From: Ignavibacteriales bacterium
GTDB lineage: Bacteria; Bacteroidota; Ignavibacteria; Ignavibacteriales; Melioribacteraceae
Direction: 5' to 3'
NCBI GenBank assembly: GCA_021740915.1
Contig: JAIOYW010000003.1
Location: forward strand, 186,001-250,000
Length of the DNA stretch: 64,000 nt
Made by a program: the position numbers and the translations under genes. Positions 21,881 through 31,250 of this stretch are shown here, piece after piece (within the stretch, counting starts at the first letter, position 1; each line of letters opens with the position of its first letter). The notes beneath the pieces are model-generated. The model made no database searches. It was not told the DNA's origin and saw only the letters and a program-made list of their open reading frames with translations.

Positions 21881-23149
21881 ATGAATATAAAAACTTTTGC
21901 ATTATTTTCAATTCTTCTGCTATTCATCTTCGCCTGTGCTGAAAAATCTGGAGAAGAGGAAAAAATAATCAGCGCTATACCCGAAGGGAATGAATACTCC
22001 CTTGTAATTGATACAGCTTCTGTCCGCTTGCTCAAAGACAGAACGGATATGCTTACAGGTTTCGTACCCGGGGATAAGATTGAATTAAGGATTCGCTCCC
22101 GTAAAAGTGTTTTCGTAAAACTCGGCTACTTCCCTGATTCTTACAGCGCCGGGAAAGCCGGTTTCAGACTTTTTGCCGATTCTCTTGTTAAGGATTATCA
22201 TGTGTTAAAGGGTGACGAACTTGTCTATGATAATTACACAAATTATTTAGTTGTGGGCAAACATCTCGACGACAGACCGGCACTCTATTCTTTCAATCTG
22301 AAAACAAAAAAAACTGATCTCGTTTGGAGCAAATGGGGCAGAAAAATTATAGGATTTCATTACACTCCTGATTATTCCTCAGCATATTTCCTGAGTACTC
22401 TTGGGATGGGAATACGCGGATCATTGCCTTACGTACTCGATGCAAGAATCTATTTTATCCGGAAAGAAACCGGGGAAGCAAAACTGCTTGAGAATCTTGG
22501 TAAAGGTCTTCAGTTATATTCATTCTGGGAGAGCAGCAAACTCTTCAAAGTGAATTTCACTTTCCTTGATACTTTTAAAACATCAACCCTGATAAGCCGT
22601 TTATTTACATATAACGCGAAGGGAAAAAACATAGAAATGAAAGAACAGGTTTATGAGCTTCTGAAAGATGGGTTTCCATCCATTCCAAAACCTCTGCTCG
22701 ATATAAGCTCGCCTGCCGGCTCTTTCAGCATTAAAATTGCTAACGCAGAAGGAATTACTGATGTTTTCCTTCAGGATCAGATCAGAAATAACCGGGCGTA
22801 TCTCACTTCAACTGATCATATCGTATATTCATGTGGCTGGACTGATGACGAGAAATATCTTTTCTTCAATACAAACAATTTCGGACAGGCTGCTAAGGCT
22901 GAGGAGATGCAGTCCAATCTTTTTGTGGTCAATACCGGGACAAAAATGATCGAAAAGGTATTTCAGGGAACTGGTTATAAAAATTTTGTTATCTACGATA
23001 ATCTGTTAATATTTGATGATAATTTTGACGAAAAATCTGCAATTACTTTTTACGAATACAGAAAAGACAATATTTATCATATACTAAAAATACGGGGTGG
23101 TTGCGGAGTTAAAAATATCCCGGCCCGTTATCTCAAGGAAATTGATTGA
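21881..23149 (+). CDS. Lipoprotein with WD40/TolB-like beta-propeller pattern
   Basis: 422 residues beginning with a lipoprotein signal (ILLLFIFACAEK, lipobox Cys at about residue 20). The rest shows repeated beta-strand motifs with aromatic turns (LYSFNLKTKKTDLVWSK, YFIRKETGEAKLLENLG, SCGWTDDEKYLFFNTN, LFVVNTGTKMIEKVFQG), which suggests a propeller similar to PD40/TolB domains. No enzymatic motif is recognised. It is encoded 1 nt after xerD and overlaps the ABC exporter gene by 4 nt, so it may be made together with it and help surface glycan or lipid export; this is inference. Confidence 0.5.
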   Translation: MNIKTFALFSILLLFIFACAEKSGEEEKIISAIPEGNEYSLVIDTASVRLLKDRTDMLTGFVPGDKIELRIRSRKSVFVKLGYFPDSYSAGKAGFRLFADSLVKDYHVLKGDELVYDNYTNYLVVGKHLDDRPALYSFNLKTKKTDLVWSKWGRKIIGFHYTPDYSSAYFLSTLGMGIRGSLPYVLDARIYFIRKETGEAKLLENLGKGLQLYSFWESSKLFKVNFTFLDTFKTSTLISRLFTYNAKGKNIEMKEQVYELLKDGFPSIPKPLLDISSPAGSFSIKIANAEGITDVFLQDQIRNNRAYLTSTDHIVYSCGWTDDEKYLFFNTNNFGQAAKAEEMQSNLFVVNTGTKMIEKVFQGTGYKNFVIYDNLLIFDDNFDEKSAITFYEYRKDNIYHILKIRGGCGVKNIPARYLKEID

Positions 23150-25005
23150 AAACTTATTTAAGATTACTAAGTTATGTTAAACCTTACTGGAAAAGCCTTT
23201 CCATTTCGATTCTTTGTACAGTACTCTATGCATCTTTGAACGGAGCTTCCATATATCTCACAATACCCTTGCTGGATACTCTTTTTCAGGAATCCGGGAA
23301 ATCCGATGTGCCTGCACAAACAGCCGTCACCACTCAGATTCCGGGAAATCCGGGCTTTTTCCAGGAGATAATTGATGATGTATCTGCTGCCATTAAACAA
23401 TTCATTTTCAGCGGTGATATTTCGGAAGTGCTGTTTAAGTTATGCACACTGATCATGATAGCATTTCTGGGTAAGAATATTTTCGGTTATCTTCAATCTT
23501 ACTATCTGGCTTCAGTTGAACAGGGTGTAATAAAGGATATCCGTAATGATTCATACAGACATCTGCACGAACTGCCGATGAATTATTTTAAGAACGAAAA
23601 AACGGGAAATCTGATCTCAAGAATTATTAATGACGTTAATGTGGTTCAGTCAAGCGTTTCAACTGTATTTCTTAATATGATAAGAGAGCCGCTTACTATC
23701 GCTGTTTTTTTAGGCATCGCTTTCTCAATCAGTTGGAAGTTGACAATATTCTCACTTACGGTGCTGCCGTTTTCGCTGTTCTTTATTAGCTGGATAGGAT
23801 TCAAACTCAAAAAACAAAGCACTCAGCTTCAGGAGAAAGTCGCAGACATAACCACCGTTCTTCATGAGACAATTTCAGGCGTAAAGATTGTTAAAGCCTT
23901 TGGCGCTGAAGAATATGAAAACAAAAAATTCGGATCGGAAACCCGGAAATATTTCCTATTAATGCTTAAAATGGTGAGGACAAGAAATGCCGCAAGTCCT
24001 GTCACGGAATTTCTGAGTGTGGCAGTTGGTGTAATTATTATTTACTATGGCGGTCATCTCGTGCTTGAACAGGGAACTATTAAAGCAAGTGAATTTCTTG
24101 GATTCCTTTTTGCGATTTTTCAGCTTATGCCGCCTATCAAAGAGTTGAGCAGTATTAATAACCGTATCCAGGAATCGAGCGCTGCCGGTGACAGAATTTT
24201 CGAAATAATGGATACCGAGCCGGAGATAAGAGATTCGGCTAATCCGGTCGATAAACTTACATTCGATGATTCAATCGAATTCAGGAATATCAATTTTACT
24301 TATCCTGATTCGGAAGAAAATATTCTCACCAATATCAATTTTAAAGCTAAACGGGGACAGATTATCGCTCTTGTGGGTAGTTCAGGCGCCGGAAAGACGA
24401 CGCTCGTTGATCTTCTGCCGCGCTTCCATGATCCTGTTTCAGGTGAAATTCTTATCGATGGAATTAATATCAGAGATATCCGGGTTTCGCATCTGCGTAA
24501 ACTTATGGGCATTGTAACTCAGGAGACAGTGCTCTTTAATGACAATGCGTTCAACAATATTGCTTATGGACAGGGCGATACTGATCCTGCTGACGTTGAG
24601 CGGGCAGCCGGAGCAGCGAATGCCGATAAATTTATTAAAGAATTACCGAAAGGTTACAACACAATTATCGGCGAAAGAGGCACGAAACTTTCAGGCGGTC
24701 AGCGGCAGAGAATCTCAATAGCGCGCGCCCTGCTGAAAAACCCTCCGATAATGATCTTCGATGAAGCCACTTCCGCGCTTGATAATGAATCCGAAGCGCT
24801 GGTGCAGGAAGCTATTGAGAGACTTATGACTGACAGAACCACTTTTGTAATAGCTCACAGGCTGAGCACAATCAGGAATGCTGACGTTATACTTGTTATG
24901 GATAAAGGCAGAATAGTTCAGAGCGGGAAGCATGATGAACTCCTCACTGATGAATCGGGTATTTACCGCAGATTGTACGAATTACAATTCAGAGATCAGA
25001 AATGA
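23146..25005 (+). CDS. ABC exporter, MsbA-like (fused transmembrane and ATPase domains)
   Basis: 619 residues; half-transporter with an N-terminal ABC_membrane domain of six helices (about 15-325) and a C-terminal nucleotide-binding domain (about 375-610). Walker A is GSSGAGKTTL (about residue 412-421), Q-loop near TQETVLFNDN, signature LSGGQRQR, Walker B IMIFDEATSALD and the switch His in VIAHRLS. This is the MsbA/ABCB-type layout; in Gram-negatives the core lipid A-core flippase MsbA is the best-known member, so lipid A or a lipid-linked saccharide is a reasonable but unproven substrate. Start is TTG at 23146, overlapping the lipoprotein stop. The next gene, with a 4-nt overlap, encodes an O-antigen-ligase-like protein, supporting an LPS role. 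Confidence 0.93.
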   Translation: MKTYLRLLSYVKPYWKSLSISILCTVLYASLNGASIYLTIPLLDTLFQESGKSDVPAQTAVTTQIPGNPGFFQEIIDDVSAAIKQFIFSGDISEVLFKLCTLIMIAFLGKNIFGYLQSYYLASVEQGVIKDIRNDSYRHLHELPMNYFKNEKTGNLISRIINDVNVVQSSVSTVFLNMIREPLTIAVFLGIAFSISWKLTIFSLTVLPFSLFFISWIGFKLKKQSTQLQEKVADITTVLHETISGVKIVKAFGAEEYENKKFGSETRKYFLLMLKMVRTRNAASPVTEFLSVAVGVIIIYYGGHLVLEQGTIKASEFLGFLFAIFQLMPPIKELSSINNRIQESSAAGDRIFEIMDTEPEIRDSANPVDKLTFDDSIEFRNINFTYPDSEENILTNINFKAKRGQIIALVGSSGAGKTTLVDLLPRFHDPVSGEILIDGINIRDIRVSHLRKLMGIVTQETVLFNDNAFNNIAYGQGDTDPADVERAAGAANADKFIKELPKGYNTIIGERGTKLSGGQRQRISIARALLKNPPIMIFDEATSALDNESEALVQEAIERLMTDRTTFVIAHRLSTIRNADVILVMDKGRIVQSGKHDELLTDESGIYRRLYELQFRDQK

Positions 25006-27047
25006 AAAAGGATAGTGTGATAAATTTCCTTGATAAAGGATTAATTGTTTTTATATTTCTTTTTCTGGCAAGCCTCACAAATTCAATTTTTGTGAACCAG
25101 CTTGGTTATTACGGCGCACTTCTTTTTATGCTTATCAAGTTTGGTGTCTCGCGCAAAAATCCTTTCTTCAGAAACGGACTCGAGATTGCCTTACTACTTT
25201 TTATGGTTGCCGAAATTCTTTCTACAATCTTTTCAATTGATAGCGCCTCCTCTTTCCATAATCTGCTGAAACGTTTTTTTCTGCTGCCGATAATATATAC
25301 TGTTTCCACAGCCGCAGATAATGAAGATTCCTTAAAGAAGATATTTACAACATATCTTGTTTTTGCGCTTATAAGTGCTGCTATATACATTATCAATTCA
25401 TACGATTACTTTATCAAAGGACTTCTTCAAATCACCGGCTCAGGACCCGGTGTTTTTCAGTACCCTATTACTACAAGCATTCTGATAAGCTTCACGGCAA
25501 TATTTGTTTTTTCTTTTGCGATTGATAAAAGATACACTCTTAAATGGAGGATTATATTTGCACTTCTTTTTGCTATTACCCTTGTAGCCATTTTTGCAAC
25601 GTATAAAAGGACCGGTTGGATGGGACTAGCGGCAGGTCTGTTCACAGTGATTCTTATAAGGAAAAAGTATTCTCTGATGATTCCGCTCGTTATTCTTGGA
25701 ATAGCTGTTTTGTTTATGGAAAAGCAGGAAAGTTCTTTAAGTGTTTTTAAGAATGGAAACGAAATCCCCGCCCGGATTATTGAGACTGAAGGCAGGATAT
25801 CGCAGATTTCTGAACTTGACAATAATATATATATCAGCGATTTTGGCAATGGAGTACTTCAGAAAAAAAATGATGATTATGCGCCTCTCATTAAGACAGA
25901 TGCGCCGGTGATTGGTTTTACGAAATGGGGTGATACTCATTTTGTCGCACATTTAATAGATACCCGTTTTGTTTTATATACCAGCAGCGATTCCGGACTT
26001 GTAAAAGTATCCGAATTTATCTCGCCGGGTTATACGGTTGACTATAAGAGTTTTGCGAATTTATTCTATGTCCTTGATTCAGATTCTGGTCTGACTGTTT
26101 ACACAGACCCTGAAAATACAGGTAGCCGGGAAAGATTTCGTTATACGCGCGAATACAGATTTTTTGATGTCAGTGAAGAAAATCTGCTTCTTTATTCTAA
26201 AGAGGAAATGCTGGCGCTTTATGCTCTTAAAAACGGCTTGCCGGAAGACGAATCTGTCAGGACTTTTGACCGGGCAGGTCTTAAATTTGCGATTCTCGAT
26301 AATAGCGATATTTATTTTGCAGGCAGCCGTTTTGCAGGGAAATCCGGACTTGATTTCCTGGAAACGGAATCCCTCGATTATCTCCCTCAGGAAGCAGATT
26401 ATACTCAGATAATTAAATATAATAGCGGGCTGATCTTTATTTCTGCCGGCGGGAGCGTCTTTGTCACGGAAAATGACAGCACTGGCGATAAGCTCGTTGC
26501 CGCATATAAACCCGGTTTTATTCCGAAATCGGTGCTTCTTGATAGCAAAGGAAATCTTTGGGCGGCAAATCAGAAATCAAGCCGGCTTGCAAGTATAGTT
26601 GATATGTACGCCCCCTCTAATTTTGTCCGTTTTGCACTTTGGAGGGCAGGGCTAAAGATTTTCCTCGATTATCCCGTTTTTGGAGTTGGAGATATCGACC
26701 TTATCAAACTCTACTCATCGTATAAACGTCCATTCGACAAGGAAGTTCAGGGACATATGCACAATAATTATGTCCATCTTTTAGTTATACTCGGCGGTTT
26801 TGGTTTTCTTGTTGTTATGTATCTTTTTTACAGACTGGGAAGAGTTTTTTATTCAGCGTATAACAAATCAAAATATCACAATTTTTATGCGCCGCTTACT
26901 TCCGGGGCTTTTGGCTGTTACATTTCTTTTCTGGTGGCAGGGCTTACTGAATGGAATTTCGGCGACCATGAAATTGTAACCATGTTATGGTTTATTACTG
27001 CTATGGTCGTGGCGGCGAAAAGGAATCTCGATAGCAAAACACAATAA
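25002..27047 (+). CDS. O-antigen ligase/polymerase-like membrane protein with large soluble insertion
   Basis: 681 residues. N-terminal helices up to about residue 240 and C-terminal helices from about 595 on flank a soluble stretch. The ligase-type motifs are YKRTGWMGLAAG (Arg203) and, near the end, RAGLKIFLDYPVFGVG followed by GHMHNNYVHLLVILGG (His585 and His587), which match the Wzy_C/WaaL pattern of a periplasmic Arg and His used to join O-antigen to lipid A-core. Between them lies an unusually long insert (residues ~241-538) with repeated short beta strands (see findings). It overlaps the MsbA-like gene by 4 nt. Related O-antigen ligases are usually ~400 residues, so the insert makes this one large. 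Wzy polymerase activity is the alternative to ligase. Confidence 0.8.
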   Translation: MKKDSVINFLDKGLIVFIFLFLASLTNSIFVNQLGYYGALLFMLIKFGVSRKNPFFRNGLEIALLLFMVAEILSTIFSIDSASSFHNLLKRFFLLPIIYTVSTAADNEDSLKKIFTTYLVFALISAAIYIINSYDYFIKGLLQITGSGPGVFQYPITTSILISFTAIFVFSFAIDKRYTLKWRIIFALLFAITLVAIFATYKRTGWMGLAAGLFTVILIRKKYSLMIPLVILGIAVLFMEKQESSLSVFKNGNEIPARIIETEGRISQISELDNNIYISDFGNGVLQKKNDDYAPLIKTDAPVIGFTKWGDTHFVAHLIDTRFVLYTSSDSGLVKVSEFISPGYTVDYKSFANLFYVLDSDSGLTVYTDPENTGSRERFRYTREYRFFDVSEENLLLYSKEEMLALYALKNGLPEDESVRTFDRAGLKFAILDNSDIYFAGSRFAGKSGLDFLETESLDYLPQEADYTQIIKYNSGLIFISAGGSVFVTENDSTGDKLVAAYKPGFIPKSVLLDSKGNLWAANQKSSRLASIVDMYAPSNFVRFALWRAGLKIFLDYPVFGVGDIDLIKLYSSYKRPFDKEVQGHMHNNYVHLLVILGGFGFLVVMYLFYRLGRVFYSAYNKSKYHNFYAPLTSGAFGCYISFLVAGLTEWNFGDHEIVTMLWFITAMVVAAKRNLDSKTQ

Positions 27048-27074
27048 CTGTCTGAAAATTATTTCAAAGTTATT

Positions 27075-28496
27075 CTAATACCCCATATTTTTGCCGGTAA
27101 GTATCTGCCTTACCGTGGCAATCAATATTTGTATATCTAACCAGAAAGTCCAGTTTTCAATATACCATAGATCGTACTGGAGCTTTTTACGGATCCGCAG
27201 TCTGTTCTCATCTTCTTCAGTCACATCGCCCCTGAGCCCGTGAATTTGCGCCCAGCCTGTTATTCCCGGCTTAACGAGATAACGAAGCTCCATCTCGTCA
27301 ACAACTTCCTTTGTATATTGATTATAAGGAAGCGGATGCGGGCGCGGACCTACAAGAGACATATCTCCTAAGAGCACATTAAAAATCTGAGGGGTTTCAT
27401 CGAGGTTTGTTTTCCGCAGGAATTTCCCGAAAGCGGTTATGCGGATATCATTGGTTTTTGCCGGGTTATAAACGTTTGCATTTGTCTCCGGCTGCATCGA
27501 TCTGAATTTATAGCACTGGAAATTTTCCTTGTTAATCCCGACACGCGGCTGAATAAAAAATACCGGACCCGGACTTTTAATCCTTTGTATTAGTATTATT
27601 ATTGGAAAGAGCCAGCTTGTTACAAATATTATCACAAGAAGACTCCCAAAAATATCAAAAACGCGTTTCAGGAATTGCCAGTGCGGAGCTTCGAGGGGTT
27701 CTTTGCGCAATTTCATCAAGGGGAAATTGCCTATAGTTGAAAATTGAAATTTTTGAAGGTATAAACCGAGAAATGCGGGAATAAGATATATCCTCACGGC
27801 ATTAATTTCGCAGGTTTTTATTATATCCATAAGGAATGGAAGTTTTTTATCCGTCAGGGATATAACTACTTCTTCAATCCTGCGTTCTTTAAGGATGTTA
27901 TCAAGCTCCTCAAGTTTCCCGATTACTCTGTGATTTTCCTGACCTAAATCCTCATTTGTGACAAATCCCTGAAGAACATATCCGAAACCGGGGTTCTGCT
28001 CAATAAATTCCGCAAATTCGCTTCCTCCTTCGCCACCCCCGATTATAAGAAGATTTTTACCCTGCGGAGTGATACGGAAAACTCTTAACGAAAGCAGTCT
28101 TATTAATATTACCCGGAAACTGAGTAAAAGAAAAGTATTAAGGAAAATGAAAAAGATAAAATTCCTTGTAAAGAGTGCCTCTTTTGTAAGAAAAATAAAA
28201 ATTACGGCGGTAATTGCCTGAACGAGTGATATTTTAATAATACCGGTAAAATGATCCGAATAAAATTTGAGATTAAAATTATCGTAGAGACCGACAGCCT
28301 CCGCTGCATAATACCAAACAAGAACCTGCATTATCGGCAGAAGAAACATATACGTCCTGACTGCAAGCGCTCCGGCTAATGTGAGCTTTATTTCCTCAGC
28401 AAGATACAGGGATATTCCTGCCGCCGAATAAAAAATCGCGGCAATTACAAAAATATCGGCAATGACATTTGTATAGAATAAATATCGCTTTTTCAT
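27075..28496 (-). CDS. Undecaprenyl-phosphate sugar phosphotransferase (WbaP/WcaJ-type initiating glycosyltransferase)
   Basis: 473 residues. Moves a sugar-1-phosphate from a nucleotide sugar onto undecaprenyl phosphate to start synthesis of an exopolysaccharide or O-antigen. The N-terminal part has about four membrane helices and a Rossmann-like stretch (LLIIGGGEGGSEF, about residues 148-160), followed by the C-terminal catalytic domain (bac_transf, PF02397): KRVFDIFGSLLVI, a QPRVGINKENFQCYKFRSM segment, LRKTNLDETPQIFNVLLGDMSLVGPRPHP and KPGITGWAQIHGLRG. It is co-directional with the glycosyltransferase gene upstream (ATGA overlap) and converges on the ligase gene 27 nt away. Sugar specificity is unknown. 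Confidence 0.94.
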   Translation of the reverse strand: MKKRYLFYTNVIADIFVIAAIFYSAAGISLYLAEEIKLTLAGALAVRTYMFLLPIMQVLVWYYAAEAVGLYDNFNLKFYSDHFTGIIKISLVQAITAVIFIFLTKEALFTRNFIFFIFLNTFLLLSFRVILIRLLSLRVFRITPQGKNLLIIGGGEGGSEFAEFIEQNPGFGYVLQGFVTNEDLGQENHRVIGKLEELDNILKERRIEEVVISLTDKKLPFLMDIIKTCEINAVRIYLIPAFLGLYLQKFQFSTIGNFPLMKLRKEPLEAPHWQFLKRVFDIFGSLLVIIFVTSWLFPIIILIQRIKSPGPVFFIQPRVGINKENFQCYKFRSMQPETNANVYNPAKTNDIRITAFGKFLRKTNLDETPQIFNVLLGDMSLVGPRPHPLPYNQYTKEVVDEMELRYLVKPGITGWAQIHGLRGDVTEEDENRLRIRKKLQYDLWYIENWTFWLDIQILIATVRQILTGKNMGY

Positions 28497-29620
28497 CTCT
28501 GAGCCTTGCTGCTGAATTCATCCAGTTTAAGATCAGTGTATTCGCGGATTCGCTTCTCATAATTCTTTTTTGAAAAGTACTCCGTTTCCGCTGCGATTTT
28601 CCCGTAATCGAACTGATGTTCAATTGATTCAAATTTTTTGATACTCTCAAGCAGCGAGGGAACATCCTGCCCGGAGAAATGTACTCCGTTGATGCCATCT
28701 CGGACTGTCTCCGCAGTTCCGCCTCTGTTATATGCAATTACCGGCGTTCCTGCTGAAAGCGCTTCCACAACAATTATGCCGAAATCCTCAAGCGCGCCGT
28801 AAATAAAGCAGCGTGCTTTACTAATGAGTCTTGCGAATTCATCATCCGGAGCATACCCTATGATCTCCACATTTTTCCCCGCTTTTTTACGGATATTCTC
28901 CATCTCCGGTCCATCCCCTATAACAACAAGTTTTCTCTCCGGCAGATGTGAGAACGCCTCAACTATCATCTCGATTTTCTTATACTGCACAAATCTGCCG
29001 GCAGTAACGTAATAATCATCTTTTTTAAAAACTGGTTTGAAGCGGTTGATATCAACAGGAGGATAGATAACCTCGGAGGGCCGGTTGTAGATTTTTTTTA
29101 TCCTTGCAGCAGTGTAATGTGAATTTGCGATTAAATGATCGGCTCTGTTCGCTGTGGTATAGTCCCAGATCCTTATTTTATGCATCATCCAGCGGGTAAT
29201 AACACTTTTAATGCCGTGCTCAAGATCTGATTCTTTAAGGTACTGGTGGTATAATTCCCATGCATATCTTATAGGACTGTGGCAATAACATATATGCAGT
29301 TGATGCGGAGAAGTTATTACTCCCTTAGCGAAGGCATGTGAATGGGAAAATACGAGATCATATCCGGTTACATCGAATTGTTCAACTGCCGCCGGAAAAA
29401 GGAAAAAATAATTTCTGAAATGTTTTTTAGCAAAGGGCAGGCGGCTGATAAAACTCTGCGTTGTTTTTTTCCCTTTGAGCGCAATTTCCCTTGTTGCATT
29501 ATCGTAAGTATCAATTATGGAATAAATATCGAGGTCTGGCCAGATATTTAGAAAAGATTCAACGCATTTTTCCGCACCGGAATAATAATCAAACCATTCA
29601 TATACCAGAGCTTTTTTCAA
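28493..29620 (-). CDS. Glycosyltransferase, family 4-like (GT-B)
   Basis: 375 residues; start is TTG at 29620. The N-terminal half has DIYSIIDTYDN and the CYCHSPIRYAWELYHQYL segment common in mannosyl-/glycosyltransferases of this group; the C-terminal half has the donor site IYPPVDINRFKP, VIGDGPEMENIRKKAG, FIYGALEDFGIIVVEALSAGTPVIAYNRGG, the ExxxxGxP-type motif. Adds a hexose from a nucleotide sugar to a lipid-linked acceptor in the cytoplasm, by family knowledge. It overlaps the initiating sugar transferase gene by 4 nt, so both probably build the same glycan. Confidence 0.93.
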   Translation of the reverse strand: MKKALVYEWFDYYSGAEKCVESFLNIWPDLDIYSIIDTYDNATREIALKGKKTTQSFISRLPFAKKHFRNYFFLFPAAVEQFDVTGYDLVFSHSHAFAKGVITSPHQLHICYCHSPIRYAWELYHQYLKESDLEHGIKSVITRWMMHKIRIWDYTTANRADHLIANSHYTAARIKKIYNRPSEVIYPPVDINRFKPVFKKDDYYVTAGRFVQYKKIEMIVEAFSHLPERKLVVIGDGPEMENIRKKAGKNVEIIGYAPDDEFARLISKARCFIYGALEDFGIIVVEALSAGTPVIAYNRGGTAETVRDGINGVHFSGQDVPSLLESIKKFESIEHQFDYGKIAAETEYFSKKNYEKRIREYTDLKLDEFSSKAQR

Positions 29621-29676
29621 TCAGGAACCTATCCGGTTATTATATTTAATCTTCAAAAATACGGAAAAGCGAAGGC

Positions 29677-30288
29677 TTAAAAAATATTGGAAACAGGTAT
29701 TTCCTCCACTCCATCTTCATCAGTATTCATAGCATTAAGAAGAGTGAGCGATTCGAAAGAGGAAAGATCGGCTGCTCTGATTTCAATGATCTCAGTTTTC
29801 CCGGAATCAATCAACATCTGCCGGGCAGTTCCTTTAAGAAGAGGACTTGCCGGTGTATAGAATTTTTTCCCCCGTCTGAAAAGCAGATTGCTGTAAGAAG
29901 TATCGGTAAGCAAACCATTCTTTACAATTATTATTTCATCTGCCCCTTCACGGTATCCATAAAGTTCTTCGAGCTTTTTACGATCCGAGTATTTTAGCGA
30001 ATATTCAATTGTGTTATCTTCAACAAGTTTCAGCGAGCGGATAGTCCTTCTTTTATAAGGCGAAAATTCACCGGTGAATCCTTGCCGGTTATACATAACT
30101 CTGTACTTAAACAATTCACGACTCCCGGGCAGCTCGGTATTAAATATCGCCATAGGGTCGAATTCTGGTATAGAACCGAACAATCTCAGTGTAGAGTCAT
30201 TTATCCGCCGGATATGGTAACCTGGATTCCGGAAACTGCCGTCCACAAATGCAATTGATTCAAATAACGGGTACATAGATTTTATCAT
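29677..30288 (-). CDS. pabC: Aminodeoxychorismate lyase, aminotransferase class IV (PabC-like)
   Basis: 203 residues, a short class-IV PLP enzyme. It turns 4-amino-4-deoxychorismate into p-aminobenzoate for folate synthesis. The conserved LFKYRVMYNRQG, the YSLKYSDRKKLEEL stretch with the presumptive PLP lysine, GADEIIIVKNGLLTDTSYSNLLF and PASPLLKGTARQMLI are as in the short PabC-like proteins often encoded next to pabB. The gene starts inside the end of pabB (29-nt overlap; a second in-frame ATG at 30276 is possible). Function is assigned from sequence and neighbourhood together. Confidence 0.88.
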   Translation of the reverse strand: MIKSMYPLFESIAFVDGSFRNPGYHIRRINDSTLRLFGSIPEFDPMAIFNTELPGSRELFKYRVMYNRQGFTGEFSPYKRRTIRSLKLVEDNTIEYSLKYSDRKKLEELYGYREGADEIIIVKNGLLTDTSYSNLLFRRGKKFYTPASPLLKGTARQMLIDSGKTEIIEIRAADLSSFESLTLLNAMNTDEDGVEEIPVSNIF

Positions 30289-31228
30289 TCAGTTCCTTGT
30301 ACTCTTTTTGCGGATCGGAATTGACAGTTATCCCGCCGCCGCTCCTGTAATAATATCTGTCGTTTTTTTCTTCAATGGTGCGGATGAGGATACAGGAATC
30401 AAGTTTGTTTCCGTCAAAGAATCCGAAAACACCGGAATAGTATCCACGGTTTTCTCCTTCGGCTGATCGTATGATCTCAATCGTTTTTTCTTTCGGTGCA
30501 CCGCTTACTGAACCTGCCGGAAGCAGCTTCAGGATCAACTCCGCCACGTTATTCCAGTATTCTTTGCTTATCCTCCCTGTTATCTCAGAACTTACCTGCA
30601 GAAGGTTTCTCTGAAGGGAACGTACTTCCGAAACATACCTGTATCTTTTAACTTCCACCTTTTCCGCCACCATACTCAAATCATTCCTGAGCAGATCGAC
30701 TATCGTTGCATGCTCTGCCTTTTCCTTCTCATCTGCAAGAATTATCGCCTCAGCATCCGGAACGGAAGCATCAATCGTTCCTTTCATTGGGAAAGTGGAA
30801 ATCCCGGTACCATCTATTGTTACAAATGTTTCGGGGGAGAAGCATAGGAATTTATCCTTCAGCAGGATTTTATATTTCGCCTGCCCGGCATAAAAAATAT
30901 CTGCGGGCTGCCAGTTGATTTTAACAGGCGTCGGGAAAGTGAGATTGAGCAGATATGAATTGCCGTATCGCAGATTATCCATGACGGTATCGAATGCCAG
31001 CTTATATCGAACATAACTTACAGGCTCTGTCTGAAGCCGGAGGGGTGTGATAGGTTTTTTGGGAGTCCCGGAAATATTGCTGAAATTCCCTGCCTGAAAC
31101 AACAAACCCTCTCTGCCGGCTTCGGCAATAGAATAAACAATTGCTTCAGTCATTTCAAAATTTACTATAAATACAAAAGGAACTTTGTTGTTGTAATATT
31201 TATTAAACTTCTTTACGAAAAAATTCAT
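30260..31228 (-). CDS. pabB: Aminodeoxychorismate synthase component I (PabB)
   Basis: 322 residues, chorismate-binding domain. It makes 4-amino-4-deoxychorismate from chorismate with ammonia supplied by PabA. Short form: the region VPFVFIVNFE at the N-terminus corresponds to the PFLFIIDFE of PabB proteins, which supports the first ATG at 31228. Further motifs are SYLLNLTFPTPV, CFSPETFVTIDGT, FPMKGTIDAS, VDLLRNDLSMVAEKV, and LLPAGSVSGAPKEKTIEIIR, then YYSGVFGFFDG and SCILIRTIE at the C-terminal active site. It is divergent from pabA with only 22 nt between the two starts. Confidence 0.93.
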   Translation of the reverse strand: MNFFVKKFNKYYNNKVPFVFIVNFEMTEAIVYSIAEAGREGLLFQAGNFSNISGTPKKPITPLRLQTEPVSYVRYKLAFDTVMDNLRYGNSYLLNLTFPTPVKINWQPADIFYAGQAKYKILLKDKFLCFSPETFVTIDGTGISTFPMKGTIDASVPDAEAIILADEKEKAEHATIVDLLRNDLSMVAEKVEVKRYRYVSEVRSLQRNLLQVSSEITGRISKEYWNNVAELILKLLPAGSVSGAPKEKTIEIIRSAEGENRGYYSGVFGFFDGNKLDSCILIRTIEEKNDRYYYRSGGGITVNSDPQKEYKELNDKIYVPVI

Positions 31229-31250
31229 TTTTAATCCGGAACCTGCCCCA

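Noticed and set aside
27048..27074. Terminator between the ligase and sugar transferase genes
   Set aside because: Only a 5-bp AT-rich stem (TGAAA/TTTCA) is visible, too weak to support.
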